Below, in pieces: positions 42,245 to 55,604 of a stretch of 64,000 bases of DNA. This DNA comes from Rhodoplanes serenus (GTDB lineage: Bacteria; Pseudomonadota; Alphaproteobacteria; Rhizobiales; Xanthobacteraceae). Where the stretch lies: the NCBI GenBank assembly GCA_009720755.1, contig WNKV01000002.1, forward strand, positions 62,001 to 126,000, given 5' to 3'. The notes beneath the pieces are model-generated. The model made no database searches. It had not been told where the DNA came from and was given only the letters and a program-made list of their open reading frames with translations. Position numbers and translations under genes: made by a program. The number at the start of each line of letters is the position of its first letter. Within the stretch, counting starts at the first letter, position 1.

Positions 42245-43903
42245 ATGGCCGAGTCAGCAGGGTCGGCGGGCGATGTCGTGGTCGGCGAGAACGACCATCG
42301 GCCGCTGGAAGAGTGGGAGGACGCCTTCGCGATGGCGCTGCGGGCGCGGCCCGACGACCGCGATGCGCTGATCGGCTGGGGCTTCGCCCTGATCGAGCGG
42401 GCGGGCCTCGCCGACGATCCCGCCGTGGCGGAGCGGATGCTGATCGACGCCGAGCGCAAGTTCGCCGAGGCGGCCCGCCTCGCGCCCAACCGGGCCGACG
42501 CCTTCAACGGCTTCGGCATCGCGCTCGCCGAGCGGGCCGAGCGGGCCACCGATGCCGCCGTTGCCGACCATCTGTTCGTCCAGGCCGAGGCCAAGTTCGC
42601 CCAGGCGCTGCGTCTGGCGCCCGACCAGGGCGACGCCATGGTCAACTGGGCCACCGCCCTGACCGAGCGGGCCGGTCGCACCGCCGACGCGGCTACTGCC
42701 GAGCGCCTGCTGCGCGAGGCGGACGTCAAGTTCGCGGCCGCTATGCGGCTCGATCCCGACCAGCCGGGCGCGCTGGTCGACTGGGGGGTGGCGCTCGCGG
42801 CGCTGGCGCGTCGCGCCGCCGACCCGGCCGAGGCGGACCGGCTGTGGGACATCGCCGCCGACAAGTACGCGGCCGCGCTGCGGCTCGATCCCGGCAAGGT
42901 CGAGGCGCTGGTCGACTGGGCGAACGCGCTCGCCGACCGGGCCGAGCGGACGGCCGATCCCGCCGTGGCGGCGCGGCTGTTCGAGGAGGCGGAGGCGAAA
43001 TACGCCCGCGCGCTGGAGCTCGTCCCGGACCAGTACGAGGCGCTGACCGACTGGGCGAATGCGCTCGCCGAGCGGGCCGGGCGCAGCGCCGGCACCGAGG
43101 CGGAGCGGCTGCTCGCCGCCGCCGAGGCCAAGTATGCGGCCGCCCTGCGGCTGCGGCCGGACCGTCCCGAGGCGCTGATCAACGGCGCCGCCGCGCTGGT
43201 CGAGCACGCCCGCCGCACCTCCGATCCCGACACCGCGGATCGCCTGTTCGTCCAGGCCGAGGCGAAATACGCGGCGGTGTTGCGGGTCGATCCGGCCTCG
43301 CACGAGGCGCTGTACAGCTGGGGCGCGGCACTGACCGCGCGGGCACGGCTCGCCCGCGATGCCGAGACGGCCGAGCGGCTCTTGGGCGAGGCGGAGAAGC
43401 GCTATGCCGAGGCGGTGCGGCTGCGGCCGGACCGGCCCGAGGCGCTGATCAACTGGGGCACCGAGCTGGCCGAGCGCGCCGAGCGTACCGCCGACCCGGC
43501 GGCGGCGGAGCGGCTGTTCGCGCTGGCCGACGACAAGTATGCGGCGGCGCTGCGCATCGATCCGGGGCAGTACGATGCGCTGTGCGATCGCACCACCGGG
43601 CTGATGCGCTGGGCGCGCCGCGCCGCCGATGCCGCGACCCGCGCGGCGTTGCTCGACCGTGCCGAGGAGAGCTGCCGGGCGGCGCTGCGCACCGTGCCAC
43701 ACGAGACCTACAATCTCGCCTGCATCGCGGCGCTACGCGGTCGCCCGGACGATTGCCGCGCCGCGCTGGAGACCGCCGAAGCGGCCGGCATGCTGCCCGA
43801 TGCTCATCACCTGCTCGCCGACGAGGATCTCACCGCGGTGCGCGAGACGCCGTGGTTCGCGGCGCTCGTCAGCCGCCGCGGCGCCCGCGCCGGCGGGCAC
43901 TGA
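42245..43903 (+). CDS. protein built of ten tandem 45-residue TPR-like repeats
   Basis: 552 residues from ATG 42245 (GGGGGGAACACC just upstream). After about 20 N-terminal residues there are ten near-regular 45-residue units of the form A-E-A-K-Y-A-A-A-L-R-L-x-P-D, then 'EALxxWGxALxxRAxRTxDPxxAERLF', each 135 bp. One unit has 44. A final irregular unit has 'TYNLACIAALRGRPDDCRAALE', a classic TPR-end sequence. Each unit would form two or three helices in a solenoid, a protein-binding scaffold. No signal peptide and no enzymatic domain. Partner unknown. Confidence 0.8.
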   Translation: MAESAGSAGDVVVGENDHRPLEEWEDAFAMALRARPDDRDALIGWGFALIERAGLADDPAVAERMLIDAERKFAEAARLAPNRADAFNGFGIALAERAERATDAAVADHLFVQAEAKFAQALRLAPDQGDAMVNWATALTERAGRTADAATAERLLREADVKFAAAMRLDPDQPGALVDWGVALAALARRAADPAEADRLWDIAADKYAAALRLDPGKVEALVDWANALADRAERTADPAVAARLFEEAEAKYARALELVPDQYEALTDWANALAERAGRSAGTEAERLLAAAEAKYAAALRLRPDRPEALINGAAALVEHARRTSDPDTADRLFVQAEAKYAAVLRVDPASHEALYSWGAALTARARLARDAETAERLLGEAEKRYAEAVRLRPDRPEALINWGTELAERAERTADPAAAERLFALADDKYAAALRIDPGQYDALCDRTTGLMRWARRAADAATRAALLDRAEESCRAALRTVPHETYNLACIAALRGRPDDCRAALETAEAAGMLPDAHHLLADEDLTAVRETPWFAALVSRRGARAGGH

Positions 43904-43970
43904 GCGGCGCGCCGACTCGCAGGGGGCCGACGCGACCACTATAGTCGTCGGGTCAACGAAGGGCTTGCCC

Positions 43971-44558
43971 ATGACCGTCGCCGTCACCCGAGGTGCCGAA
44001 GGCTACCCCCGCCGCGCCTTCACGGTCGAGGACATCCGCCTGATGATCGAGGCCGGGGTGTTCGGCGAGGACGAGCGGTTCGAGCTGATCGAGGGGGAGA
44101 TCGTGCCGATGCAGGCGAACAGCATCGCCCACGATCGGGTGAAGAACGCGCTGAACATCGCGCTGGTCCGGTCGGTGGGGCCGGGGTTCTATGTCGGGGT
44201 CGAGTCCACGGTTCAGCTCGCCCGCGACATTCTCGTCGCGCCCGATCTGTGCGTCATCGCGCAGTCCGTCTACGACGCCGACCCGAAGAGCTTCGCACAG
44301 CCGCGTGCCGACGACGTGCTGCTGCTGATCGAGGTCGCCGTGACCAGCCGGGCCTTCGACCGCAAGGTCAAGGCGCGGCTCTATGCGCGCCACGGCATCC
44401 GTGAGTATTGGGTGATCGACACCATGGAGCGCACCACGGTCGTGCATGCCGCCCCGCAGGGCGACGGCTGGTCGTCGGTGGTGGCGCACCCGGCCGACGC
44501 GACGCTCGCCTGCGCGGCGGTGCCGGGCTTCTCGTTCCGCCTCGCCGATGTGGCCTGA
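43971..44558 (+). CDS. Uma2 family protein (DUF820, putative restriction-endonuclease fold)
   Basis: 195 residues. 'FTVEDIRLMIEAGVFGEDERFELIEGEIVPM' start, then 'APDLCVIAQSVY' (Pro-Asp) and 'LLLIEVAVTSRAFDRKVKARLYARHGIREYWVID' with the E-x-A..K-x-x-x-Y pattern typical of Uma2/DUF820 proteins, which have the PD-(D/E)XK nuclease fold. Biological role of the family is unclear, and copies are often dispersed in genomes. Start ATG 43971. Probably monocistronic. Confidence 0.88.
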   Translation: MTVAVTRGAEGYPRRAFTVEDIRLMIEAGVFGEDERFELIEGEIVPMQANSIAHDRVKNALNIALVRSVGPGFYVGVESTVQLARDILVAPDLCVIAQSVYDADPKSFAQPRADDVLLLIEVAVTSRAFDRKVKARLYARHGIREYWVIDTMERTTVVHAAPQGDGWSSVVAHPADATLACAAVPGFSFRLADVA

Positions 44559-44603
44559 GCGGCGACCGGCTCATACGAGATCCGGCTGATCCAGTTGGTG
44601 GTC

Positions 44604-44745
44604 ATTCCGGAAGCCGCGAAGCGGCTGTCCGGAATCCAGCCGAGAGTCAAAAGTCTGCCGCGGGACGACGTGTGTCGCTGGGTTCCGGGTTCGCGGCACT
44701 CGGAAGCCGCGAAGCGCCGATCCGGGGGCCGCGCCCCGGAACGAC
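44604..44745. repeat. REP-like palindromes between Uma2 and DUF3298 genes
   Basis: First hairpin 44604-44635: ATTCCGGAAGCCGC / GCGGCT-GTCCGGAAT around GAA. A second related palindromic stretch containing 'CGGAAGCCGCGAAGCG' lies at about 44698-44745. The 213-base gap holds no gene. Confidence 0.6.
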
Positions 44746-44771
44746 GGCGAACCGATCACCCGGACACAGGA

Positions 44772-45554
44772 TCACTCGTCCTTCGGGGGCGGGACCGGAT
44801 CGCCGGCGAACAGCGCGCGGCCCTCGTCCGACAGGAAGCGCTCGAAGGTGCGCCACGGCACCACCACGGTGTAGGAGCCTTCCGCGTAAGGGCCGACCGC
44901 GTAGGGCGAGAAGAACACCGCGAGCCCGCCGCTCTTGCCCGGCACCGTCGAGCCGATCGGCACCAGCGGCCCGAGGCCGAGCAGCTTCGGCTCGATCGCC
45001 GACACCCAATCGTCCTTGGCGGGATCGTCGGCGACCTCGATGCCGCGCGCCTTCTTCTCGGCCCGCACGGCGGCGCGGATCGCCGCCGCCAGCGCCGTCA
45101 TGGTGGGGCCGCCGTCGCCCGTCTCGGTGAAGAACGGCCGCACGCTGATGCGCCGCTTCATCGCGCTGTCCCAGAGAATGGTGTCGAGCACCGTGTTGGG
45201 ATGGGCCCCGCCGCTGTAGACGTAGTCACGCCGCAGCACGCCGACATAGCGGCCGACCGCCGACACCTGGGTGTAGGTGCGCTCGAAGGTCCAGCGGCGG
45301 CCGTCGGCGAAATCGGAGGGATCGTCCTTGTACGCCTTCTCGGCCTCGGCGCGGTTCTGCGACAGCCAGCGCCGGCCCTCGGTGGCGAGGTTCTCGTAGA
45401 GGCCCGGCGGCTTGGCGAGCACGTCGGCGACCTCGAGCTTGGCGGTGAGCGCCTTGGTGTCGGCCGTCGTCACGGTGGCGGCGGTGGCCGGAAGCGGCGC
45501 GGTGATCAGCACGACCAGAACGGCCGCGGTGCGCAGGCAGTTGGCGAACATCAT
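44772..45554 (-). CDS. secreted DUF3298 domain protein
   Basis: 260 residues. Signal peptide ('AAVLVVLITAPLPATAA'), then 'FERTYTQVSAVGRYVGVLRRDYVYSGGAHPNTVLDTILWD'. The SGGAHPN motif is characteristic of the DUF3298/RsiV-like domain, and 'VFFSPYAVGPYAEGSYTVVVPW' is the conserved C-terminal block. The related PdaC/RsiV extracellular domains bind lysozyme or peptidoglycan, but a role here is not shown. Start ATG 45554 (a second ATG follows at once). Monocistronic. Confidence 0.82.
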   Translation of the reverse strand: MMFANCLRTAAVLVVLITAPLPATAATVTTADTKALTAKLEVADVLAKPPGLYENLATEGRRWLSQNRAEAEKAYKDDPSDFADGRRWTFERTYTQVSAVGRYVGVLRRDYVYSGGAHPNTVLDTILWDSAMKRRISVRPFFTETGDGGPTMTALAAAIRAAVRAEKKARGIEVADDPAKDDWVSAIEPKLLGLGPLVPIGSTVPGKSGGLAVFFSPYAVGPYAEGSYTVVVPWRTFERFLSDEGRALFAGDPVPPPKDE

Positions 45555-45670
45555 GGACGGTCGAACCCGAACGGAAGGAGACCCGTCATCTCTGTGCCGG
45601 ACGGCGCCGTGCTTGGCAACGCTGCGGTCACACCCGCCGGCGCCGGCGCGCTCGCTCGGGGCCGGCCCGA

Positions 45671-46567
45671 TCAGCGCGCGCGTCCCGATCCCACCCGCAC
45701 CAGCAGCACACCGCCGAGGATGAGGGCGAGGCCCGCGAGGGCGGCGGGACCGACCGGCTCGCTGAGCGCCACCGCGCCGACCACCAGGCCGAAGACCGGC
45801 ACGAGGTAGTTGTTGAGGGACGCGAACACGGCGCCGGCGGTGTGGATCAGCCGGACATAGACCACGTAGGCGAAGGCGGTGTTGACGACACCGAGCACCA
45901 CGAGCGCGACGATCGACGCGGTCGACACTGTCTCCAGGACCGCCGCAGCCGAGGCACCCCATAGGGCGAGCCAGGACGCCGCCGCGACGGCGGCCGACAG
46001 CGACATCGAGGCCGTCACGATCATGGTCGCGCCGACCTCGCGCGACAGGTTGCGGGAGACGATCGCCCCCACGGCGTAGCCGACCGCCGCCAGCAGCGCA
46101 CAGAGGCGGCCGATCAGATGTCCGTCGGTGCCGCCGGGGAGCACGTCGACCGGCGGCGACAACGCGATCACGACGCCGACGAAGCCGAGGCCGAGACCCG
46201 CCGCGGCGCGCAGCGTCCACGGCTCGCCCGGCGGCACCACGCGGGCGATCAGGAAGGTGACGAGCGGGGCGGCTCCCATCATCAGCGCCATGTCGACACT
46301 GGTCGTGAGGTGTCCGGCGAGCCCGAGCATCAGGAACGGGAAGATCTGCCCGCCGAGCGACAGCATGACGATCTTGCCCCATGCGGCGCGCGTGCGTGGC
46401 CAGGCGACGCTGCGCACCACGGCAGGCAGCAGGAGACAGCACGCCGCCACCACCAGCCGCCCCGCCGCGATGCCGAGCGGATCGATGCCGCCGGCCGCCA
46501 CCTTGATGAACAGGAACGACGATCCCCACAGCAGCGAGACGAAGACGAGCGAGAGGATCGCCCTCAC
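45671..46567 (-). CDS. EamA-family DMT superfamily transporter
   Basis: 298 residues with ten hydrophobic helices in two EamA halves: 'ILSLVFVSLLWGSSFLFIKVAAGGIDPL' opens the first and 'IGRLCALLAAVGYAVGAIVSRNLS' the second, closing with 'LVPVFGLVVGAVALSEPVGPAALAGLALILGGVLLV'. Exports or exchanges small metabolites, often amino acids, substrate unknown. GTG 46567 is used as the start because there is no ATG upstream in the protein-like part. It follows the DauR-like/threonine-synthase-like pair on the same strand after 250 bases, so a functional link (amino-acid export) is possible. Confidence 0.85.
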   Translation of the reverse strand: MRAILSLVFVSLLWGSSFLFIKVAAGGIDPLGIAAGRLVVAACCLLLPAVVRSVAWPRTRAAWGKIVMLSLGGQIFPFLMLGLAGHLTTSVDMALMMGAAPLVTFLIARVVPPGEPWTLRAAAGLGLGFVGVVIALSPPVDVLPGGTDGHLIGRLCALLAAVGYAVGAIVSRNLSREVGATMIVTASMSLSAAVAAASWLALWGASAAAVLETVSTASIVALVVLGVVNTAFAYVVYVRLIHTAGAVFASLNNYLVPVFGLVVGAVALSEPVGPAALAGLALILGGVLLVRVGSGRAR

Positions 46568-46817
46568 GGGATCGGACCCGCCGGGCGCCGCACCGCGCCT
46601 CTCGGTCCGGTGTCGGCCAGGTCGGTCGCCGAGCTGCCGATCGCCGGACCGTCGATCGCGGCCGGGAGGTGGGCGAATGCCGTGGCGGCGAAAGCGGCGG
46701 CCGCCATGGTCGGAGGCGGTCGGACGAAAGACATGCGTACGGAATCCCGATCGACGAGGGTTCGTCGCGCTCCTCTGCACCACGACCCGACGGTTGGCAA
46801 TGCGGACCAGCCGGTGG

Positions 46818-47476
46818 TCATTTCGCGTCGGCGTAGACGGTCGCCCGCGACACGCCGAGATGGGCCGCGATGATGTCGGCCGCGCGCCGGATCTCCAGGC
46901 AGCCGGCCTGGCGCAGCTCGCGCAGCAGCGCCCGCCGCTCCTCCGCCGCGAGGGCACGCGGCGTGGTGGCGCGTCGCGCCGCAAACTGGTCGATGCGGGC
47001 GCGGATCGCCGCGGCGCCGCCGGGGGCGAGCGACTCGGGCGGCCCCTCGCGGGTGCGCAGCGCGGTGAACTGCGCGAGCATGTCCTGGACACCGCGGAAC
47101 AGCGTCACGTCGACATTGAGGCACAGGGCCGCGACGTAGTCGCCGGCGGCGTTGCGGATGCCGATCGACGTGCTCTTCGCCTGGCGCCCATCCGGCAGCA
47201 TGTTGGCGTAGTTGGTGATCACCTGCGGATAGGCGGGATCGGCGATGCGGGCGAGCCCCAGCTCAGTGGCGGGGTCGCCGACCCGCCGGCCCGACAGGTT
47301 GTTGTGGATGGCCAGGATGGCGTGGTCCGGGGTGGTGAGGTCGTGCAGCACCACTTCGCAGAACGGCGCCAAGGTCTCGCCGAGCCCCTTGGCCACCTGC
47401 TCGAGCTGGTCGATCAGCGGGTCCCGCGGTGGCGATGTCGCGGCCGGTGATCGGGCCGCGGCGCGGCGCCCGCACG

Positions 47477-47480
<4 letters not shown>
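46818..47480 (-). CDS. YheO/DauR-like PAS-HTH transcriptional regulator
   Basis: 220 residues. 'LAPFCEVVLHDLTTPDHAILAIHNNLSGRRVGDPATELGL' and 'KSTSIGIRNAAGDYVAALCLNVDVTLF' form the YheO-like PAS domain. The C-terminal 'AGCLEIRRAADIIAAHLGVSRATVYADAK' is the matching helix-turn-helix. DauR, a known relative, represses D-amino-acid use. ATG 47480 overlaps the stop of the PLP-enzyme gene by 4 bases, so the regulator is made together with the enzyme and probably controls that operon, perhaps sensing the substrate amino acid (inference). Confidence 0.85.
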
Positions 47481-48628
<1,148 letters not shown>

Positions 48629-49032
48629 GCCGGCGGTCCTTCAACGGCCCCGCGCGAGACGACGCGCTGCGGGCGGGCTTTGGACTAGATGTAGGAAAAT
48701 GGACTAAATGTCCAGAACGGAGCGCCGGCTGATGCCGTTCGATTGGCGCGGGGGGCAGCGAGTGGCACGGCTTTCACCTCTCCCCGCGTGCGGGGAGAGG
48801 TCGGATTTCGCGCGCTCGCGCGAGAAATCCGGGTGAGGGGGGCGCGAACACCATGCTTCGATGCTTATGGCCATCACCCCGGCTCGTTCTGCTCGCCGAC
48901 CCTCTCCCGACGGGAGAGGGTCGGACCCCGAGCCGGCGCTGACCTGGCCGCAAACGACGACGGCCGGCATCCGTGGATGCCGGCCGTCGGGTTCGGTGCC
49001 CCGGGTCCGGGGCGGCAGGCTGCGCCAAAAAC
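48629..49032. repeat. gene-free region with palindromes
   Basis: 404 bases without a gene. CCTCTCCCCGC/GCGGGGAGAGG hairpin at 48777-48800, then GATTTC..GCGCG/CGCGC..GAAATC at about 48804-48829, and CCCTCTCCCG/CGGGAGAGGG at about 48900-48920. This is a common type of dispersed repeat in alphaproteobacteria. The mutB terminator follows at 48951-48989. The promoter of the threonine-synthase-like gene should lie just right of 48628. Confidence 0.55.
48951..48989 (-). terminator. hairpin terminator of the methylmalonyl-CoA mutase operon
   Basis: Long perfect stem CGACGGCCGGCATCC / GGATGCCGGCCGTCG (48958-48972 and 48975-48989). On the minus strand it is followed by TTTGC, a short T-tract. It lies 44 bases after the mutB stop codon. 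Confidence 0.6.
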
Positions 49033-51198
<2,166 letters not shown>

Positions 51199-51428
51199 GT
51201 TCGAGCCTCTCGCGCGAAGCGACCCGCCGGCCGCCAAAGTCTCAGGTCCTATCGGTCCGTCGCCGTCGGCGTGGTCGCCGTCGTGGCGGAAGGGCGATCG
51301 AGGCGGCTCGCCGGCACCTGCGTGACGGTGCCTCGGCCCGATCCTCGTCGCGCGGCCACCGGGCCGCTCGCCGGAGCGCGCGGTCGCGGCCAGGCCGCGT
51401 CCGTCGCTCCGGGGTCGTCACGTCGTCC

Positions 51429-53315
51429 TCAGCCGGCGGCGCCGGCGAGCTTCTGCGCCTCCGTGAGCGTCGCGAGCACATCGCAGCCCATGAAGATCGC
51501 GTGGCCGATGCCGGCGGCCTTGAACTCGGCCTCGCGCTCGCCCGGTCGTCCCGCCAGATAGATGTTGGCGCAGCCCGCCGCGATCAGCGCCTTCGCGGCC
51601 TCCACCGCCTCGGCGGCGTAGCCGTCGTCGGACGAGCACAGGCAGGCGAGCTGGGCGCCGGACGCCTTGAAGGCGGCCGCGAGTGCCGCGAGATCGGTCT
51701 TGCCGTCGACCTCGAAGCCGTCGTTGGTCACCGCCTGGATGCCGCCGGCCTCGAAGAAGTTCTTGGTGAAGGTGGCGCGCGCCGTGAACGCGGCGAGTCG
51801 GCCGAGATTGGCGAGGAACACCTTGGGCCGCGCCCCGGTCTTCGCCAGCATAGCGTCGGAGGCGTCGCGCAGCGCCTCGAACGGGCCGGCGAGCCGCATG
51901 GCGGCGAGCGGCTCCAGGGTGACGCCGGCGGCGAGCGCCGCGACGCTCGCCGGAGCGACGTCGAGCACGCCCGGCGTCCCCTCGGCGATGTTGGGGAACT
52001 CGCTCACGCCGGTGATCGGATCGCGCCGGCCGGCCACCGCCTTCTCGCGCGCGGCGCGGACGGTGGCGACCTTCTTCTGGAGCAGCCCTTGCGTCAACGC
52101 CGCCCAGATGCCGCCCGCCGCCTCGATCTCCTGGAACAGCGTCCAGGCGGTGGTGCAGAGGCCCTTGGTCAGCGCCTCGATGCCACCGGCACCGGCGGTC
52201 GGATCGGCGACCTTGGCCAGATAGGACTCCTCCAGCAGGATGAGCTGGGTGTTGCGGGCGATGCGCCGCGCCGGCCGGTCGGGCAGGCCGAGCGGGGCCG
52301 TCCACGGCAGCACCGTGACGGCATCGGCGCCGCCGACGCCGGCCGCGAACACCGCGACGGTGGCGCGCAGCATGTTCACGGCGGGATCGCGCCGCGTCAT
52401 CATCCGCCACGCCGTCTCGGCCGACACCACCGCATGGGCGGGAGCGAGACCGCAGGCCGCCTCGACCCGCGCCCACAGCACGCGGAGCGCCCGGATCTTG
52501 GCGATGGTCAGGAACTGCTCGGCGTCGGCCGCGACCCGGAACGAGACGATGCGCCGCGCCGCGTCGAGCGGCACGCCCTCGGCCTCGAGCGCCCGCACAT
52601 AGGCGAGCGCCACCGCCAGCATGTAGGCGAGCTCCTGCGCCTCCGAGCCGCCGGCGTCGTGCACGACGCGGCCGTCGGCGACCGCGAACGGACCCTTGAA
52701 GCCGCGCGCCGCCAGATCACGAACCCTGATCACGAACTCCTTGGCCATCTCGGGCCAGGCGATCCGCGCCTTGCCGAAGGCCGCCATGGCGCCGATCGGA
52801 TCGATGCCGAAGCGAATGTCGAGGGCGGCCGGCGCGAGGCCGCGCGCCGCCACCAGCTCGGCGATGCGCTGCGGCGCCTCGCGGGCCTGCGGCGAGAGCT
52901 GAAGCTCGAGCGCGATGGCGTCCAGGCGGATGTCGTCGAGCACCCGGGCGATCGTGTCGGCGTCGGCCGCGATGCCGTAGCCGCGAGCGCCGAGGCTGCC
53001 GGCGAACACCAGCGATAGGCCGGTCGCGCCGTGCTCCAGATCGTGCAGTGCCTCGGCATTGGCGGCCTTGGCGTCGGGATGGTCGACCCGCTGCATCACC
53101 AGCCAGGGGGCTCCGCTGGCGCGGGCCGCGACGGGCTTGGCGGTGCGGTCGCTCGGATAGAGCGGCTCGATGCGCAGCCCGTCGTAAGTCTTCGACACCA
53201 GTCGCTTCTCGAACGGCGCGCCCTTGAGCGTGCCCTCGACGAGCGCGAGCCACTGCTCGCGGGTGGCCGGCGGGAACTCCGCGGCGAGAGTGAGGTCTTC
53301 GGCGGTCTGTGTCAT
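51429..53315 (-). CDS. mutA: methylmalonyl-CoA mutase small subunit
   Basis: 628 residues, typical of the small subunit. 'KRLVSKTYDGLRIEPLYPSD' and 'PWLVMQRVDHPD' open it. The barrel contains '[75 protein letters not shown]'. The C-terminal Rossmann-like domain ('RPKVFLANLGRLAAFTARATF') lacks the DxHxxG cobalamin motif, as expected. It forms the heterodimer with MutB. ATG 53315 chosen. First gene of the mut operon. Confidence 0.92.
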   Translation of the reverse strand: MTQTAEDLTLAAEFPPATREQWLALVEGTLKGAPFEKRLVSKTYDGLRIEPLYPSDRTAKPVAARASGAPWLVMQRVDHPDAKAANAEALHDLEHGATGLSLVFAGSLGARGYGIAADADTIARVLDDIRLDAIALELQLSPQAREAPQRIAELVAARGLAPAALDIRFGIDPIGAMAAFGKARIAWPEMAKEFVIRVRDLAARGFKGPFAVADGRVVHDAGGSEAQELAYMLAVALAYVRALEAEGVPLDAARRIVSFRVAADAEQFLTIAKIRALRVLWARVEAACGLAPAHAVVSAETAWRMMTRRDPAVNMLRATVAVFAAGVGGADAVTVLPWTAPLGLPDRPARRIARNTQLILLEESYLAKVADPTAGAGGIEALTKGLCTTAWTLFQEIEAAGGIWAALTQGLLQKKVATVRAAREKAVAGRRDPITGVSEFPNIAEGTPGVLDVAPASVAALAAGVTLEPLAAMRLAGPFEALRDASDAMLAKTGARPKVFLANLGRLAAFTARATFTKNFFEAGGIQAVTNDGFEVDGKTDLAALAAAFKASGAQLACLCSSDDGYAAEAVEAAKALIAAGCANIYLAGRPGEREAEFKAAGIGHAIFMGCDVLATLTEAQKLAGAAG

Positions 53316-53484
53316 GGCCGGAACATGCCACGACTGAGCCGCTTCGCCAAGAAACCGATCGTGAACGCATGGCAGAACCAGCCCGAGCGGGTGGCCCGGC
53401 CGAGCCTCCATGTCCTCGGATAAGTACACGTCCGGATGGACATTTCGTCGCCGGCTCGCGGACCCGTGAGGGCCGGCGCGTCGA

Positions 53485-54027
53485 CTACGGATTTCTCGTT
53501 ATCGGCTCGGTCTCGCCGGCTCCGGCCGGGTCGGCCAGACGGACGATGCCGCCGCTGTCGAGGCGGGCGAGGGCCTCGCCCACCCGCACGCCGGCGACCG
53601 GCCGGTCGGGGGCGATCTCGGCGAGCGGCATCAGCACGAAGGGGCGCTCCAGGGCGCGCGGATGCGGCAGCGTCAGGCCCGGCTCGTCGATAGCGATCTC
53701 GCGGCCGCCGTCGTCCGCGAACGACACGATGTCGATGTCGACGGGGCGCGGTCCCCAGCGCCGTTCGCGGGCGCGGTCGCGGCCGAGCCGCGTCTCCACG
53801 TCACGTGCCCGCGACAAGAGCGCACGCGGCGTCAGGGTCGTCGTGACGATGGCGCACAGGTTCACGAAGGACGGCTGGTCGGTGTCGCCCCACGGCGGCG
53901 TCTGGTAGTCGGCCGAGCGGGCGACGAGCCGCACCGCATCGTCCTCGCACAGGAGCGCGAGGGCGCGGGCGAGCGTCGTCCGCGGTGACCCGACATTGCC
54001 GCCGAGCGACAGGACGGCCTCAGCCAT
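53485..54027 (-). CDS. folK: 2-amino-4-hydroxy-6-hydroxymethyldihydropteridine pyrophosphokinase
   Basis: 180 residues. 'AVLSLGGNVGSPRTTLARALALL', 'TPPWGDTDQPSFVNLCAIVTT' and 'RRWGPRPVDIDIV' followed by 'LPHPRALERPFVLMPLAEIAP' are the HPPK blocks, including the ATP/Mg-binding Asp pair (DID). Transfers pyrophosphate to 6-hydroxymethyldihydropterin in folate synthesis. ATG 54027 overlaps the end of folB by 8 bases. Third gene of the folP-folB-folK operon. Confidence 0.93.
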   Translation of the reverse strand: MAEAVLSLGGNVGSPRTTLARALALLCEDDAVRLVARSADYQTPPWGDTDQPSFVNLCAIVTTTLTPRALLSRARDVETRLGRDRARERRWGPRPVDIDIVSFADDGGREIAIDEPGLTLPHPRALERPFVLMPLAEIAPDRPVAGVRVGEALARLDSGGIVRLADPAGAGETEPITRNP

Positions 54028-54393
54028 TCCGCGCGCGCCGGATCGACACGCCGACATCCGTGAAGGTGGCGGGGATGGGCGCGTGCGGCTTGTGCACTGT
54101 CACCCGCACCTCGGCGACCCGCGGGAAGTCGGCCAGGATGGCGTCCGCCACCGCGGCGGCGGCAGCCTCCACCAGGCGGAAGCGCTTGGCCGCGAAGGCG
54201 CGCGTGGCGCAGTCCACCACCAGATCGTAGGAGACGGTCGCGGCGTGGCGATCGGTGCGCGATGCCTCGCCGAGATCGGCCGTGAGGGTGAGATCGAGCA
54301 GGAAGGTCTGGCCGACCGTGCGCTCGTGCTCCATCACGCCGTGATAGGCGTGGACCGCTAGGCCGGTGACGAAGATGGTGTCGGAGGCGGAGG

Positions 54394-54397
<4 letters not shown>
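54020..54397 (-). CDS. folB: dihydroneopterin aldolase
   Basis: 125 residues. 'DTIFVTGLAVHAYHGVMEHERTVGQTFLLDLTL' is the family N-terminus with the active-site His-Gly and Glu. 'VSYDLVVDCATRAFAAKRFRLVEAAAAAVADAIL' and 'VRVTVHKPHAPIP' complete it. Splits dihydroneopterin to glycolaldehyde and 6-hydroxymethyldihydropterin. ATG 54397 overlaps the folP stop by 4 bases. Confidence 0.93.
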
Positions 54398-55275
<878 letters not shown>

Positions 55276-55338
55276 GCCGCACGGGCTTTGCGCGGCGGCG
55301 GCGCGCTGTCAAGCGCCGAGCCCGAGCGCCACGTCTTA

Positions 55339-55604
55339 GAGCCCGTTTGGGAACTCGGACGGGACTGCGTCGCGGCGCGACCTGTCGGGCACCAGGAGAA
55401 AAGCGAGACCGATATCAGGGAGTATCGGCGAGCTTTTCGACGCCGTGGCCGGCGGTCGCCCCGCGACCCGAAGGGCCGGGCCGCTTTCGACCGCCCGGGG
55501 CGTCGCCGATCTCGCCGTACTCCCTGATATGCCCTTCGATCGGCTCCTGCCGGATCGGCCGAAATCGGCTCCGGCGCAGCCCGTCGGAGTTCCCAAACGG
55601 GCTC
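55339..55604. repeat. 266-bp giant imperfect palindrome (MITE-like element)
   Basis: Terminal inverted repeats of 25 bases, GAGCCCGTTTGGGAACTC(G/C)GACGGG, lie at 55339-55363 and, inverted, at 55580-55604. A nested pair ATATCAGGGAGTA(T)CGGCGAG lies at 55412-55432 and 55511-55530. Further inner arms include 'TCGACGCC'/'GGCGTCG' and 'GGCCGGCGGTCG'/'CGACCGCCCGG'. The whole element could fold on itself. It is flanked by TTA and TCA. No transposase frame inside. The terminal repeats recall IS5-group ends (memory), so a miniature transposon is likely. A structured RNA is the alternative. Confidence 0.75.

Noticed and set aside
55339-55604. Intact insertion sequence
   Set aside because: Only 266 bp and no transposase reading frame. 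At most a miniature element.
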